Source of the DNA: Clostridium pascui
Lineage (GTDB): Bacteria > Bacillota > Clostridia > Clostridiales > Clostridiaceae
Length of the DNA stretch: 64,000 bases
NCBI RefSeq assembly: GCF_016908015.1
Contig: NZ_JAFBDB010000006.1
Location: 186,001-250,000, forward strand
Reading direction: 5' to 3'
Shown here: in pieces, positions 51,259-60,612 of the stretch
How positions within the stretch are numbered: position 1 is the first letter of the stretch
How the letters are laid out: each line of letters starts with the position of its first letter
Notes under the pieces: model-generated
What the model was told of the DNA's origin: nothing
What the model saw: the letters and a program-made list of their open reading frames with translations, nothing else
The model's database searches: none
Position numbers and translations under genes: made by a program

Positions 51259-53280
51259 ATGAAAAGAATTAAAATTAAGAACATTAAAAATGCGAAAAGT
51301 ATTAAAACAAAGATGATTGTTTATTTTTCTACATTGATTTTATTTTTTTCTATCTCTTTAGGAGTAATTTCTATGGTAATAGCTAGTAATTCTCTTACTA
51401 GAGAAGCAGAAAAATCACTAAGTTCACTGTCGCAAGAAACAGCAAAAGTAATACAAAGTAGAATTGAAGTTCAAAAAAAAGCCTTACAGATGATATCATT
51501 AAGATCAGATATTCAAGGCATGAATTGGAAGGTGCAACAGCCTATACTACAAAGACAAGTAAAAAACACAAACTTTCTTGATATTGCTGTTGTGGGTCTC
51601 GATGGTACTGCACATTATTCAAATGGAACAACCAGTAAATTAGGTGATAGGGATTATGTAAAAAGAGCTTTAAATGGTGAGATAAATGTATCTGATTTAA
51701 TAATTAGTCGTGTAACAAAAGAACTTGTTTTAATGTATGCTGTTCCTATTGAAAGAGATGGGAAAGTTATTGGGGCTTTAATAGCTCGCAGAGATGGAGG
51801 TTCTATAAGTAAGGTTATAGAAGATACCGGATATGGTGAGTCAGGATATGGGTACGTAATCAATAATAATGGAACAGTAGTTGGTCATCCGGATATAGAG
51901 AAAGTATTAAATCAATACAATCCAATTGAAGAAGTAAAAAATGATGAAAATCAGAAATCAGTAGCAACAATGATTGAAAAAGCGTTAAAAGAAAATAGCG
52001 GAGTTAGTTCTTATTCGTTTAATGGAAATGATATGTATGCGGGTTATTCGCATATTGAAGGTACTAACTGGATAATTGTTATCACTGCTAATCAAAAGGA
52101 AGTTTTATCCGCAATTCCCAAACTAGTAGGGGTTAATGTGTCAGTTATGATTATTGTTTTGGTAATAAGCATCATTATTACATATCTAATCGGCAATTCT
52201 ATTGTAAATCCTATTATTAAAATAGTAAATCAATCAGAAAAAATAGCAAATTTGGATATTACAGAGGATGTTTGTGAAAGTTTTATCAATAAAAAAGATG
52301 AAATTGGAACTCTAGCCAAAGCATTACAAAATATAATTGATAGTCTTAGAGAAATAATCAAAGAAATAAGTAATTCATCAGAACAGGTGACTACTGCCTC
52401 AGAAGAATTGACAGCAGCGTCACAACAATCAGCAATGTCTGCAGAAGAAGTGTCTAAAACAGTAGAAGAGATAGCAATGGGTGCCTCAGAGCAAGCACGA
52501 AATACAGAGGAAGGTTCTTTAAAGGCAGGTTTATTAGAAAAAACTATTGAAGAAGATCAAGCTTATATACAAAATTTAAATGCTGCATCACATAAAGTGA
52601 AAGAAGTTGTCGAGGAAGGATTAAAAGAAATTGATAAGCTAACTAAAATAACGGAAGAAAGTAATAATGCTGCAAGAGGAATACACGAAGTTATACTAAA
52701 AACAAATGATAGCTCAAATAAAATCGGACAAGCGAGCGATGTAATTGCATCTATAGCAGAACAAACCAATTTGTTAGCGTTAAATGCAGCCATAGAAGCT
52801 GCAAGAGCAGGAGAAGCAGGTAAAGGATTTGCAGTAGTTGCAGAAGAAATTAGAAAGCTGGCTGAACAATCTTCAATTTCCACAAAGGATATTGATAAAA
52901 TGGTTAATGAATTGCAGAATAATGCCAAAGATGCTGTAAAGACAATAGAAAGGGTATCAGCTATATCTGTAGAACAAACAAATAGCGTAATTAGCAGCAA
53001 GAATAAATATATGTTAATTGATGAAGCAATGAAAAAAGTAGAAAAAGTAGTTGAACAATTGAACACTTCTGGAGAAGAAATGGAAAGGACAAAGGATGAA
53101 ATACTGAATACTTTGAAGAACCTTACTGCAATTGCTGAAGAAAATGCTGCTTCTACTGAACAAGTAACAGCTTCTATGGAAGAGCAAGCTGCTTCCATAG
53201 AAGAAATTGCAAGTTCCAGTGAGGGGATGTCAGATTTATCACAAAATTTACAATCCATCATCACGAGATTTAAATTATAG
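51259..53280 (+). CDS. Methyl-accepting chemotaxis protein, dCache type
   Basis: 673 residues. TM1 about 18-42, an extracellular double Cache domain about 43-285 ([58 protein letters not shown]), TM2 about 289-313, HAMP, and a cytoplasmic MCP signalling domain whose hairpin tip is [38 protein letters not shown]. No C-terminal CheR-tethering pentapeptide is visible. Expression is preceded by a c-di-GMP-I riboswitch with terminator, so chemotaxis input is tied to c-di-GMP level. Confidence 0.95.
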   Translation: MKRIKIKNIKNAKSIKTKMIVYFSTLILFFSISLGVISMVIASNSLTREAEKSLSSLSQETAKVIQSRIEVQKKALQMISLRSDIQGMNWKVQQPILQRQVKNTNFLDIAVVGLDGTAHYSNGTTSKLGDRDYVKRALNGEINVSDLIISRVTKELVLMYAVPIERDGKVIGALIARRDGGSISKVIEDTGYGESGYGYVINNNGTVVGHPDIEKVLNQYNPIEEVKNDENQKSVATMIEKALKENSGVSSYSFNGNDMYAGYSHIEGTNWIIVITANQKEVLSAIPKLVGVNVSVMIIVLVISIIITYLIGNSIVNPIIKIVNQSEKIANLDITEDVCESFINKKDEIGTLAKALQNIIDSLREIIKEISNSSEQVTTASEELTAASQQSAMSAEEVSKTVEEIAMGASEQARNTEEGSLKAGLLEKTIEEDQAYIQNLNAASHKVKEVVEEGLKEIDKLTKITEESNNAARGIHEVILKTNDSSNKIGQASDVIASIAEQTNLLALNAAIEAARAGEAGKGFAVVAEEIRKLAEQSSISTKDIDKMVNELQNNAKDAVKTIERVSAISVEQTNSVISSKNKYMLIDEAMKKVEKVVEQLNTSGEEMERTKDEILNTLKNLTAIAEENAASTEQVTASMEEQAASIEEIASSSEGMSDLSQNLQSIITRFKL

Positions 53281-53378
53281 AATTCAATCTCCATAATAAA
53301 ATTTATTTTATAGTATTTAAATTAAACAGATGTTGATATATAATATATACTGATTAAAGTACTAAAGGAGAGAAGAAT

Positions 53379-54143
53379 ATGGCACAGCATTCATTGTCAA
53401 GAACGGAGCTTTTAGTAGGTAAGGAAGGTCTTGAAAAACTTAAAAATAGTAAGGTCGTAGTATTTGGTGTTGGTGGAGTTGGTAGCTTTACAGTAGAGGC
53501 ACTTGCAAGAGCTGGAGTTGGAAGTATAGTTATTGTAGATGACGATGCTGTTTGTTTAACTAATATAAATAGACAGATTATTGCCACTCTAAAAACTGTA
53601 GGTAGACCTAAGGTTGAGGTTGCTCGTGAAAGAATTTTAGATATAAATAGGGAATGTAATGTTATAACTCACAGAACTTTTGTCACTGAAGAAAATATTG
53701 GCGATATTATAACTGATGATGTTGATTATGTAGTGGATGCTATAGATACAGTTTCCTCAAAAATTGCTCTTGTACTTTGGTGCCAAGAGCATAATAAGAA
53801 GATTATCTGTTCAATGGGAACAGGGAACAAGTTTGACCCAACTCAATTTAAAATTGCTGATATATATAATACAAAAGTTTGCCCTCTTGCTAAGGTTATG
53901 AGACATGAACTTAAGAAAAGAGGAGTAAAGAAGCTTAAAGTATTATACTCTGAAGAAATTCCAACAAAGCCAAAAGAAGATGAAGTTGTAACTTGCAAGG
54001 GAGGCTGTGTTTGCACAGCAGAAAGCAGTAAAAGATGCTCTATAAAGAGACAAATTCCAGGAAGTATTTCTTTTGTGCCTCCAGTAGCTGGAATGATTAT
54101 TGGGGGAGAAGTTGTAAAGAACTTATTAGGAATAAGTAAATAA
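53379..54143 (+). CDS. tcdA: tRNA threonylcarbamoyladenosine dehydratase
   Basis: 254 residues, ThiF/MoeB-type E1-like fold. FGVGGVGSFTVEALARAGVG is the nucleotide-binding glycine loop, LTNINRQIIA and GRPKVEVARERI follow the family, and a C-terminal KGGCVCTAESSKRCSIKRQIPGSISFVPPVAG is characteristic of TcdA (CsdL). It dehydrates t6A37 of tRNA to the cyclic form ct6A, using ATP. AAAGGAGAG before the ATG. Monocistronic, with a terminator after it. Confidence 0.92.
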   Translation: MAQHSLSRTELLVGKEGLEKLKNSKVVVFGVGGVGSFTVEALARAGVGSIVIVDDDAVCLTNINRQIIATLKTVGRPKVEVARERILDINRECNVITHRTFVTEENIGDIITDDVDYVVDAIDTVSSKIALVLWCQEHNKKIICSMGTGNKFDPTQFKIADIYNTKVCPLAKVMRHELKKRGVKKLKVLYSEEIPTKPKEDEVVTCKGGCVCTAESSKRCSIKRQIPGSISFVPPVAGMIIGGEVVKNLLGISK

Positions 54144-54150
54144 TTATTAT

Positions 54151-54188
54151 AAAAAAGGATGGAGATTTGATATCTTCTATCCTTTTTC
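54151..54188 (+). terminator. Terminator of tcdA
   Basis: AAAAGGAT / ATCCTTTT arms with an inner AGA/TCT pairing, followed by T residues. Confidence 0.8.
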
Positions 54189-54308
54189 TATATGTATGTT
54201 TATTTATTAATAACATTATTTATTAATAACATTATTTAATATATACTGTTATTAGTATGATATTTAAATTAAAAAATAAAATTGGCAGAGAACTAAGGAG
54301 AAACTAAA

Positions 54309-55004
54309 GTGACAAGTTTGATAATTGATGACATAGAAATTTGGGTGCAAAAAAAGAAAATAAAAAATATATATTTGAGAGTGGCAGCTCCCCAAGGAAG
54401 AGTACAAGTCTCAGCCCCCAAAAATATGAAAGATGAAGCTATTAAAATGTTTCTTATTTCTAAAATGCCATGGATAAAAAAACACAAGGATAAATATAAA
54501 AATCAGCCTAAACAATGCATTCGAGAATATGTTTCAGGTGAAAGTGTATATCTTTGGGGAAAGAAATACGCTCTTGAGGTGCTTTATTCAAATAAACAAA
54601 ATAATATAAAGATTAATGGAGATAGGCTTATATTGCAAGTGCGTGAAAATAGTACAGTGGATCAGAGAGAAAAGTTATTAAATGAATGGTATCGTGAAAA
54701 TATTAAAAGTGAAATCCCTGAGTATTTAGAGAAGTGGCAGAAAATTATAGGAGTTACAGCTGAAGAATGGGGAGTTAAGAATATGAAAACACGGTGGGGG
54801 ACTTGCAATGTAAGGGATAAGCGGATATGGCTTAATTTACAGCTAACCAAAAAGCCTCCAAAGTGCCTTGAATATGTTATTGTGCATGAACTAGTTCATT
54901 TACTTGAGAAGAATCATAATAATATCTTTATAGGTTATATGGATAAGTTTATGCCAAATTGGCGAATAATTAAAAAAGAACTTAATACATTTATAGAAGA
55001 TTGA
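54309..55004 (+). CDS. YgjP-type M48-like metallopeptidase (DUF45)
   Basis: 231 residues. The N-terminal half is a beta-rich region (VQKKKIKNIYLRVAAPQGRVQVSAPKNM); the C-terminal half has the conserved MKTRWGTCNVRDKRIWLNLQL and the zinc motif YVIVHELVHLLEKNHN, with a third ligand in the last helix region. This is the YgjP/DUF45 family. YgjP-like proteins have a gluzincin fold; peptidase activity is presumed and the substrate unknown. GTG start after AAGGAG. Confidence 0.88.
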   Translation: MTSLIIDDIEIWVQKKKIKNIYLRVAAPQGRVQVSAPKNMKDEAIKMFLISKMPWIKKHKDKYKNQPKQCIREYVSGESVYLWGKKYALEVLYSNKQNNIKINGDRLILQVRENSTVDQREKLLNEWYRENIKSEIPEYLEKWQKIIGVTAEEWGVKNMKTRWGTCNVRDKRIWLNLQLTKKPPKCLEYVIVHELVHLLEKNHNNIFIGYMDKFMPNWRIIKKELNTFIED

Positions 55005-55034
55005 AGTCAATACCTTATGATATTGGCTTTTTTA
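55001..55034 (+). terminator. Terminator of the YgjP-type gene
   Basis: AGTCAATA / TATTGGCT arms with a 9-base loop and TTTTTT. Confidence 0.8.
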
Positions 55035-55242
55035 TGTTTTCAAACCAAGAATATGAATAAAGTTTTAATGTAGTTGAAGCTATCCTGTGGGAAGATTTAA
55101 TAAACAAATTAGATTATCATTATCAACTGACACTGATGCTCAACTAGTAGAATAGTAACAAATACTCATGTGTAGACATATGATATGAAGTGTAAGGTGA
55201 AAATAATACTATCAATTGATAAATATATAAAGGAGTCTAATT

Positions 55243-56124
55243 ATGGATAGTAATATAAAGAGAGTTAGAAATATACTTCTTATTATATTATTTGCAAATG
55301 TCTTTGTTGCTTTAATCAAAATTATAATTGGATCTGTTGCTAAAAGTACAGGTTTAACAGCTGATGGGTTTCATTCACTTTCTGATGGAGCCTCTAATAT
55401 TGTGGGATTAGTAGGTATTTGGTTTGCCTCAAAACCCGTCGATGAAGAACATCCTTATGGACATAAAAAGTTTGAAACTCTTGCGGGTCTTTTTATTGGG
55501 GGCATGCTAACTATAGTTGGAATAAAGGTAGTTGTTGGAGCATTTCAAAAATTTAATAACCCAGTTACACCTAATATAACTCTGGAGAGCATAATTGCCT
55601 TATTTATAACTCTTTTGATAAACATATTTGTAAGTAAGATTGAATATAGCGAAGGAAAAAAACTAAGTAGTCAAATTCTTATTTCTGATTCTATGCATAC
55701 AAGGTCGGATATTTATGTTTCTATTGGAGTTATAATAACCCTTATAGGTATTAAAATTGGATTACCTCCAGTAATTGATCCGATAGCATCACTAGTGGTA
55801 GGTGGTTTTATATTCCATGCTGCTTATGAAATATTTTGTGATACCAGTGGAGTGCTAGTGGATAAGGCGGTTATAGATGCAGAAAAAATAAAGAATATAG
55901 CCCTTGAATTTGAAGAGGTTAAGGATGCACATAATGTGAGAAGTAGGGGCACAGAGGATGAAATGTATATAGATTTTCACATAATGGTAGATGCCTATAT
56001 GAGTGTTGAGGATTCACATACTCTTGCTATTAATATTGAAAATAGAGTAAAAGAAGAGCTAGGTGAAAATTCTCAAGTTATACTTCATTTAGAGCCTTAC
56101 TATGAAGGGAAACAACGTTTATAG
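55243..56124 (+). CDS. Cation diffusion facilitator family transporter
   Basis: 293 residues with six transmembrane segments in the first 205 residues and a C-terminal cytoplasmic domain. Metal-site residues are seen in the second segment (TADGFHSLSDGASNIVG, HxxxD) and the fifth (ISDSMHTRSDIYVSIG, HxxxD), together with HPYGHKKFE. Likely exports Zn, Mn or Fe in exchange for protons; metal choice cannot be read with certainty. AAAGGAGTC before the ATG. Monocistronic. Confidence 0.9.
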   Translation: MDSNIKRVRNILLIILFANVFVALIKIIIGSVAKSTGLTADGFHSLSDGASNIVGLVGIWFASKPVDEEHPYGHKKFETLAGLFIGGMLTIVGIKVVVGAFQKFNNPVTPNITLESIIALFITLLINIFVSKIEYSEGKKLSSQILISDSMHTRSDIYVSIGVIITLIGIKIGLPPVIDPIASLVVGGFIFHAAYEIFCDTSGVLVDKAVIDAEKIKNIALEFEEVKDAHNVRSRGTEDEMYIDFHIMVDAYMSVEDSHTLAINIENRVKEELGENSQVILHLEPYYEGKQRL

Positions 56125-56276
56125 ATGTTAGTATAAACTAAAGTGAAAATGAATAAATTGTTAAAGATTAGATGTTTTTGTAAAAATTATAGGTTAATGT
56201 CGGGTTTTTGTTGCATATTATATAAGTTAATTGTAAAATAATAATAAAATATTTTGAAAATTCAGGAGGATTGTAT

Positions 56277-57923
56277 ATGCAACAAGAAATGTTTTGTTAT
56301 CAATGCGAGCAAACTGCTGGAGGTAAGGGCTGTACTAAAATAGGGGTTTGTGGAAAGACACCAGAAATTGCTGCAATGCAGGATTTGTTAATTTATCAAC
56401 TAAAAGGAATTAGCTCATATGTTGTTAAATTAATAGAAAAAGGGGAAAAGCTAGATAAGTCATTGATTTCATTTGTTGAAGATTCATTATTTATGACATT
56501 AACCAATGTAAATTTTGATCCTGAAGCTCATTTGGACATGCTTAAAAAATCTCAAAAGATTAAAGAAGAAGTTAGGAGAAAAGTTGGACAAGAAGATATA
56601 AATAGTGATGAAGCATTGTACGATCTAAGTAATTCTAAAGAAGAAATTCTTGAGGATGCTAAAAAAGCAGGAGTTATGTATGATAAAAACTTAGATGAGG
56701 ATATTCGTTCCGTTAGAGAAACTATAAAGTATGGTTTGAAAGGAATTGCAGCTTATGCTCATCAAGCAAGATTCATAAAATATAATAATGATGAAGTGGA
56801 TGAATTTTACTTTAAAGCTCTAAAAGCTTTAATTGATGATAGTTTAACACTTCAGGATCTTATAGGTTACTTGATAAAAACTGGAGAGATGAGTGTCAAA
56901 ATTATGGAGGTATTAGATAAAGCTAATAACGAAAAATATAGCTCTCCTTCTCCTAGAAAAGTAAATGTAAATATAAAGAAGGGACCATTTATTGTGGTTT
57001 CCGGACATGATTTAAGGGATTTAGAAATGTTACTAGAGCAAACGGATGGTAAGGATATAAATATTTATACTCATGGTGAAATGCTGCCATCCCATGGATA
57101 TCCTGAATTAAACAAGTATCCTCATTTAGTAGGTAATTTTGGGGGCGCTTGGCAAAATCAGCAAAAGGAATTTGATGATATACCAGGTTGTATCTTGATG
57201 ACAACAAATTGCTTAATGAAACCAAGAGATTCTTATAAAGATAGAATTTTTTCAACAAGCGTTGTTGGATGGGATGGTATTAAGCACATACCTAAAGATG
57301 AAAATGGATATAAGGATTTTTCTGAGGTGATAAACAAGGCATTGGAATTAGGTGGATTTAAGGAAGATGAAGAAGTTAAAGAAATTTTAGTAGGTTTTGG
57401 ACATAAGGCAACTTTGGGTCATGCTGAAACAATTATAAATGCAGTTAAGGATGGAAAAGTTAAACATTTCTTCTTGATAGGTGGATGCGATGGTGCAAAG
57501 CCTGGAAGAAACTATTATACAGAGTTTGCGGAAAAAGTACCTAAGGATTGTATTATACTTACTTTAGCTTGTGGTAAGTATCGTTTCAATAAATTAGAGT
57601 TTGGAGAAGTGGCAGGGCTTCCAAGATTACTTGATGTAGGTCAGTGTAATGATGCTTATTCAGCGGTTAGAATAGCTTTAGCGTTAGCGGATGCATTTAA
57701 CTGTGGAGTTAATGATTTACCATTGTCAATAATTTTATCTTGGTATGAGCAAAAGGCTGTAGCTGATTTATTAGCATTACTTTCATTAGGCGTAAAAGGA
57801 ATGTATATTGGACCGAGCTTACCAGCTTTCTTAAGTCCTAATGTATTACAATTCCTAGTTGATAATTTTGATATTAAGCCAATTAGCACACCAGAAGATG
57901 ATTTGAAAGAGCTATTAGGATAA
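56277..57923 (+). CDS. hcp: Hybrid-cluster protein, hydroxylamine/NO reductase
   Basis: 548 residues from the ATG 7 bases after AGGAGG. The N-terminal cluster motif has Cys7, Cys10, Cys19 and Cys25 (CX2CX8CX5C), the spacing of class I proteins in strict anaerobes. Hybrid-cluster residues are in VSGHDLRD, THGEMLPSHGYP, MTTNCLM, GGCDGAKPGRNYY, LTLACGKYRFN and DVGQCNDAYSA. The protein reduces NO or hydroxylamine and is part of the nitrosative stress response. Monocistronic. The 140 bases upstream are AT-rich; no clear operator was identified. Confidence 0.96.
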   Translation: MQQEMFCYQCEQTAGGKGCTKIGVCGKTPEIAAMQDLLIYQLKGISSYVVKLIEKGEKLDKSLISFVEDSLFMTLTNVNFDPEAHLDMLKKSQKIKEEVRRKVGQEDINSDEALYDLSNSKEEILEDAKKAGVMYDKNLDEDIRSVRETIKYGLKGIAAYAHQARFIKYNNDEVDEFYFKALKALIDDSLTLQDLIGYLIKTGEMSVKIMEVLDKANNEKYSSPSPRKVNVNIKKGPFIVVSGHDLRDLEMLLEQTDGKDINIYTHGEMLPSHGYPELNKYPHLVGNFGGAWQNQQKEFDDIPGCILMTTNCLMKPRDSYKDRIFSTSVVGWDGIKHIPKDENGYKDFSEVINKALELGGFKEDEEVKEILVGFGHKATLGHAETIINAVKDGKVKHFFLIGGCDGAKPGRNYYTEFAEKVPKDCIILTLACGKYRFNKLEFGEVAGLPRLLDVGQCNDAYSAVRIALALADAFNCGVNDLPLSIILSWYEQKAVADLLALLSLGVKGMYIGPSLPAFLSPNVLQFLVDNFDIKPISTPEDDLKELLG

Positions 57924-57952
57924 GAAGAATAAGGAAAAGCATCTGTTTTTGA

Positions 57953-58002
57953 AGTGCGCCCCAAATGTTAGACAAAATCTAGCACTTGGAGGTGCATTTT
58001 TA
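57953..58002 (+). repeat. Hairpin resembling paired IS3-type ends, terminator of hcp
   Basis: TGCGCCCCAAATGTTAGA (57955-57972) faces TCTAGCACTTGGAGGTGCA (57978-57996) across CAAAA, giving a nearly perfect hairpin with T-run after it. CCCCAAATGTTAGAC resembles the end sequence of IS3/IS150-type elements, as I remember it. Works as a terminator either way. Confidence 0.55.
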
Positions 58003-58098
58003 TATGAGTGGATAAAAATTATTAATGGGTTATTATAATAAGATATTATATTTAAACTTATTATTTAGCAAAATATAATATAAGGAAAATATTATGTT

Positions 58099-58824
58099 TT
58101 GGAAGTGATTATTATAAAAAATCATGTTAAGATATTAATCGTAAAGCTTGTACTTTTTATTGAGTTAATTATATATTGTGCATTTATCTATATTGATTAC
58201 ACTAATAATTTTAAAACAGTGTACTCATCGGTGTTAAAGTATTTTGGAATACTATTATGTTTGTTTTTATCTATTCTAATAGGAAGCAACGGACATGATA
58301 AAATGGATACTATATTTTTAAGATTGGCAATTTTTCTTACTGCTTTAGCCGATTTGTGTATGATAATTTTAGGCTTAAATGAATTAGGCATAATGATTTT
58401 TTGCTTAGTACAAATTACTTACATAATACGTCATAGGAGGGCTATAGAACGAAGATATAATTTAAACTTTTTAGTAGTTACTATTATATTTATTATCTTA
58501 ATAGTTATATCTCTTGCAAATAATTTACTTATAGAAGACCTAGGATATGAAGGTATAAAAAAGGTCACTCTGATTATAGGATTTATTTATGCAGTTATTT
58601 TACTTTATAGCGTCTATACAGGATGGAAAACTCTTAAGGGAGCTTTTTATCCAATGTATAGTAGGTACTTAGTTGCAGTAGGTATCACTTTGTTTTTACT
58701 TTGTGATATAAACGTAGCGTTATCAGTTATATCAAAAGACTTATCTATATTGATATGGATATTTTATCTTCCATCACAGGCTTTGCTGGCCTTAAGTGGA
58801 TATAATAAAAAAGTTTTCCGATAA
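58099..58824 (+). CDS. YhhN/lysoplasmalogenase-like membrane protein
   Basis: 241 residues with eight hydrophobic segments. The placement of polar residues within segments (LTALADLCMIILGL, SRYLVAVGITLFLLCDINVAL) resembles the YhhN (lysoplasmalogenase) family, which hydrolyses lysoplasmalogen or carries related activity; similarity is weak, so the assignment is tentative. The start is unclear: TTG at 58099 has AAGGAA rather far upstream, and a better-placed GGAAGTGAT lies just inside, before ATT or ATA codons. Confidence 0.55.
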   Translation: MEVIIIKNHVKILIVKLVLFIELIIYCAFIYIDYTNNFKTVYSSVLKYFGILLCLFLSILIGSNGHDKMDTIFLRLAIFLTALADLCMIILGLNELGIMIFCLVQITYIIRHRRAIERRYNLNFLVVTIIFIILIVISLANNLLIEDLGYEGIKKVTLIIGFIYAVILLYSVYTGWKTLKGAFYPMYSRYLVAVGITLFLLCDINVALSVISKDLSILIWIFYLPSQALLALSGYNKKVFR

Positions 58825-58825
58825 A

Positions 58826-58854
58826 GAGCTTCCTAATTTGGAGGCTTTTTTTCA
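58826..58854 (+). terminator. Terminator of the YhhN-like gene
   Basis: AGCTTCC / GGAGGCT stem followed by TTTTTTT. Confidence 0.83.
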
Positions 58855-58918
58855 TATACATTAACGTAATAAAAGGTAAATAAATTTCATATATTACTAT
58901 AACCCACAAAGGAAGAGA

Positions 58919-58977
58919 GTTAAGTTATTTAATACTTAACTTTAAGTGTATAAGGTCTTTCATTAACAATATGAAAG
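58919..58977. promoter_or_regulatory. Two inverted repeats before the deacylase operon
   Basis: GTTAAGT-8-ACTTAAC (58919-58940) and CTTTCAT-7-ATGAAAG (58957-58977), both with perfect 7-base arms. They lie 34-92 bases before the deacylase start and are candidate binding sites for the IclR protein encoded downstream. Confidence 0.45.
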
Positions 58978-59010
58978 AAGCTTTATAAATAATATTTGGG
59001 GGTGCTAGAT

Positions 59011-60591
59011 GTGTATGATTTTATTCTAAAAGACGGTCTGGTAGTGGATGGTACAAGGAAGATTCCCTATAAGGCCACTGTGTGCATTAAAGGTGATAGA
59101 ATTGTAGAAATCACTGACAATGAAAATGTTACAGGTAGTAAAGTAATTAACTGTGAGGGAAAAGTTATTTCACCGGGATTTATTGACCTTCACACCCACT
59201 CAGATGCATGTCCTCTCAATTCAAAAGAAGCAGAAAGTATGTTATATCAAGGAGTTACATTAGAAATTACAGGAAACTGCGGCATTTCTTTAGTTCCATC
59301 AAATGAATCCAAAAGTAAAGAAATTAGAGAATTTTTTTCTAGAACAATTGAGATAATTCCTGAAGATACATCTTTAAAAATGGATAGTATGAAAGACTAT
59401 GTTGAAGTTGTAAGTAAGAAGCAATTGACAATTAATAGTGGTACCTTAATTGGGCATGGCACACTTAGAGCTTGCGTGGTAGGTTTTGATGATAGAGAAG
59501 CTACTGCTGAAGAACTTCATAAGATGAAGAGTATCCTTGATAGGGAACTAAAAAACGGAGCATATGGTATGTCCTTGGGGCTAATTTATCCACCAAGCAG
59601 TTATGGGAAATTAGGTGAGTTCATAGAACTTGCAAAGGTAATAAAGGAAAATCAAGGTATACTTACTGTACATTTACGCAATGAAAGCAATTTAGTATTT
59701 GAAGCTGTTGATGAAATGATTAAAGTAGCGGAAAGTACAGGTGTTCATTTACACATTTCACATTTAAAGCTCATTGGTAAACCGCAATGGGGTAATTCAG
59801 AAAAACTTCTCAATAATATTAAAGCTGCACGTAAAAGGGGATGCACTATTACTTGTGATCAATATCCTTATGAAGCAACGTCTACAGGACTTTCTGCACT
59901 TGTACCTGGTTGGGCTCAGGATGGGGGCAATTCAAAGATGTTAGAAAGACTTAAAGTAAAGGACTCTAGACTGCTTTTAGATATTAAAACTGAAATGGAA
60001 CGACGTGGGGGAGCAAGTAAAGTAGGAATTTCTTCTACACATGGACATATTCCCGAATTTGATGGAAAAAACATTGAAGAGATTGCAAAGATTTTTAACT
60101 TATCACCAGAGGAGGCTGTAATTGAAGTTTTACTTAAGTGCAGCGGTGAGATATCAGCGATATATTATTCACTAAGTTTAGAGGATGTGCTTAATATTAT
60201 GAAGGAAATGGATATAGCCGTAGGAAGCGACGGATATAACTTTAGTTATGATTTAAGCTATAATCCACATCCTAGATGTTTTGGAACATTTCCGAGATTT
60301 TTGCAGATGATCCGTGAAAATAATTTAATGTCCTTGGAGGATGCTGTATATAAAATCACAGGGCTTCCCGCCAGTATTATTAGATTACAGGATCGAGGAA
60401 CGCTAAAAGTTAATAATATTGCTGATATAACTGTATTTGATTTTAATGAAGTAAAAGATATGTCTACATTCATGCATTCTCCTGTAAAGCCTATAGGAAT
60501 CAACCATGTTTTTATAGCTGGTAGTCCTGAACTTCTTAACGGCGTAAGAACTGAAAATAAAAAAGGCAGAATTTTATTAAAAGATAATTAA
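59011..60591 (+). CDS. N-acyl-D-amino-acid deacylase family amidohydrolase
   Basis: 526 residues from the GTG that follows GGGGG by 8 bases. Amidohydrolase TIM-barrel with HTHSD metal motif (near residue 64), the QGVTLEITGNCGIS segment, GHGTLR, HLRNES, HISHLK and a late AVGSDGYNFSYDL motif supplying the last Asp. This pattern is that of D-aminoacylases (N-acyl-D-amino acid or N-acyl-D-glutamate deacylases), which hydrolyse the acyl-amide bond. A GntP permease follows 21 bases on. D-amino acid or peptidoglycan-derived compounds are plausible substrates. Confidence 0.88.
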   Translation: MYDFILKDGLVVDGTRKIPYKATVCIKGDRIVEITDNENVTGSKVINCEGKVISPGFIDLHTHSDACPLNSKEAESMLYQGVTLEITGNCGISLVPSNESKSKEIREFFSRTIEIIPEDTSLKMDSMKDYVEVVSKKQLTINSGTLIGHGTLRACVVGFDDREATAEELHKMKSILDRELKNGAYGMSLGLIYPPSSYGKLGEFIELAKVIKENQGILTVHLRNESNLVFEAVDEMIKVAESTGVHLHISHLKLIGKPQWGNSEKLLNNIKAARKRGCTITCDQYPYEATSTGLSALVPGWAQDGGNSKMLERLKVKDSRLLLDIKTEMERRGGASKVGISSTHGHIPEFDGKNIEEIAKIFNLSPEEAVIEVLLKCSGEISAIYYSLSLEDVLNIMKEMDIAVGSDGYNFSYDLSYNPHPRCFGTFPRFLQMIRENNLMSLEDAVYKITGLPASIIRLQDRGTLKVNNIADITVFDFNEVKDMSTFMHSPVKPIGINHVFIAGSPELLNGVRTENKKGRILLKDN

Positions 60592-60612
60592 AATTTTGAA
60601 GGGGGAAGGGAA

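Noticed and set aside
52563-53294. 243-residue open frame opposite to the chemoreceptor gene
   Set aside because: It is antisense to the coiled-coil signalling domain; Ser/Ala/Thr-rich composition and lack of a ribosome binding site show it is a shadow of the real gene.
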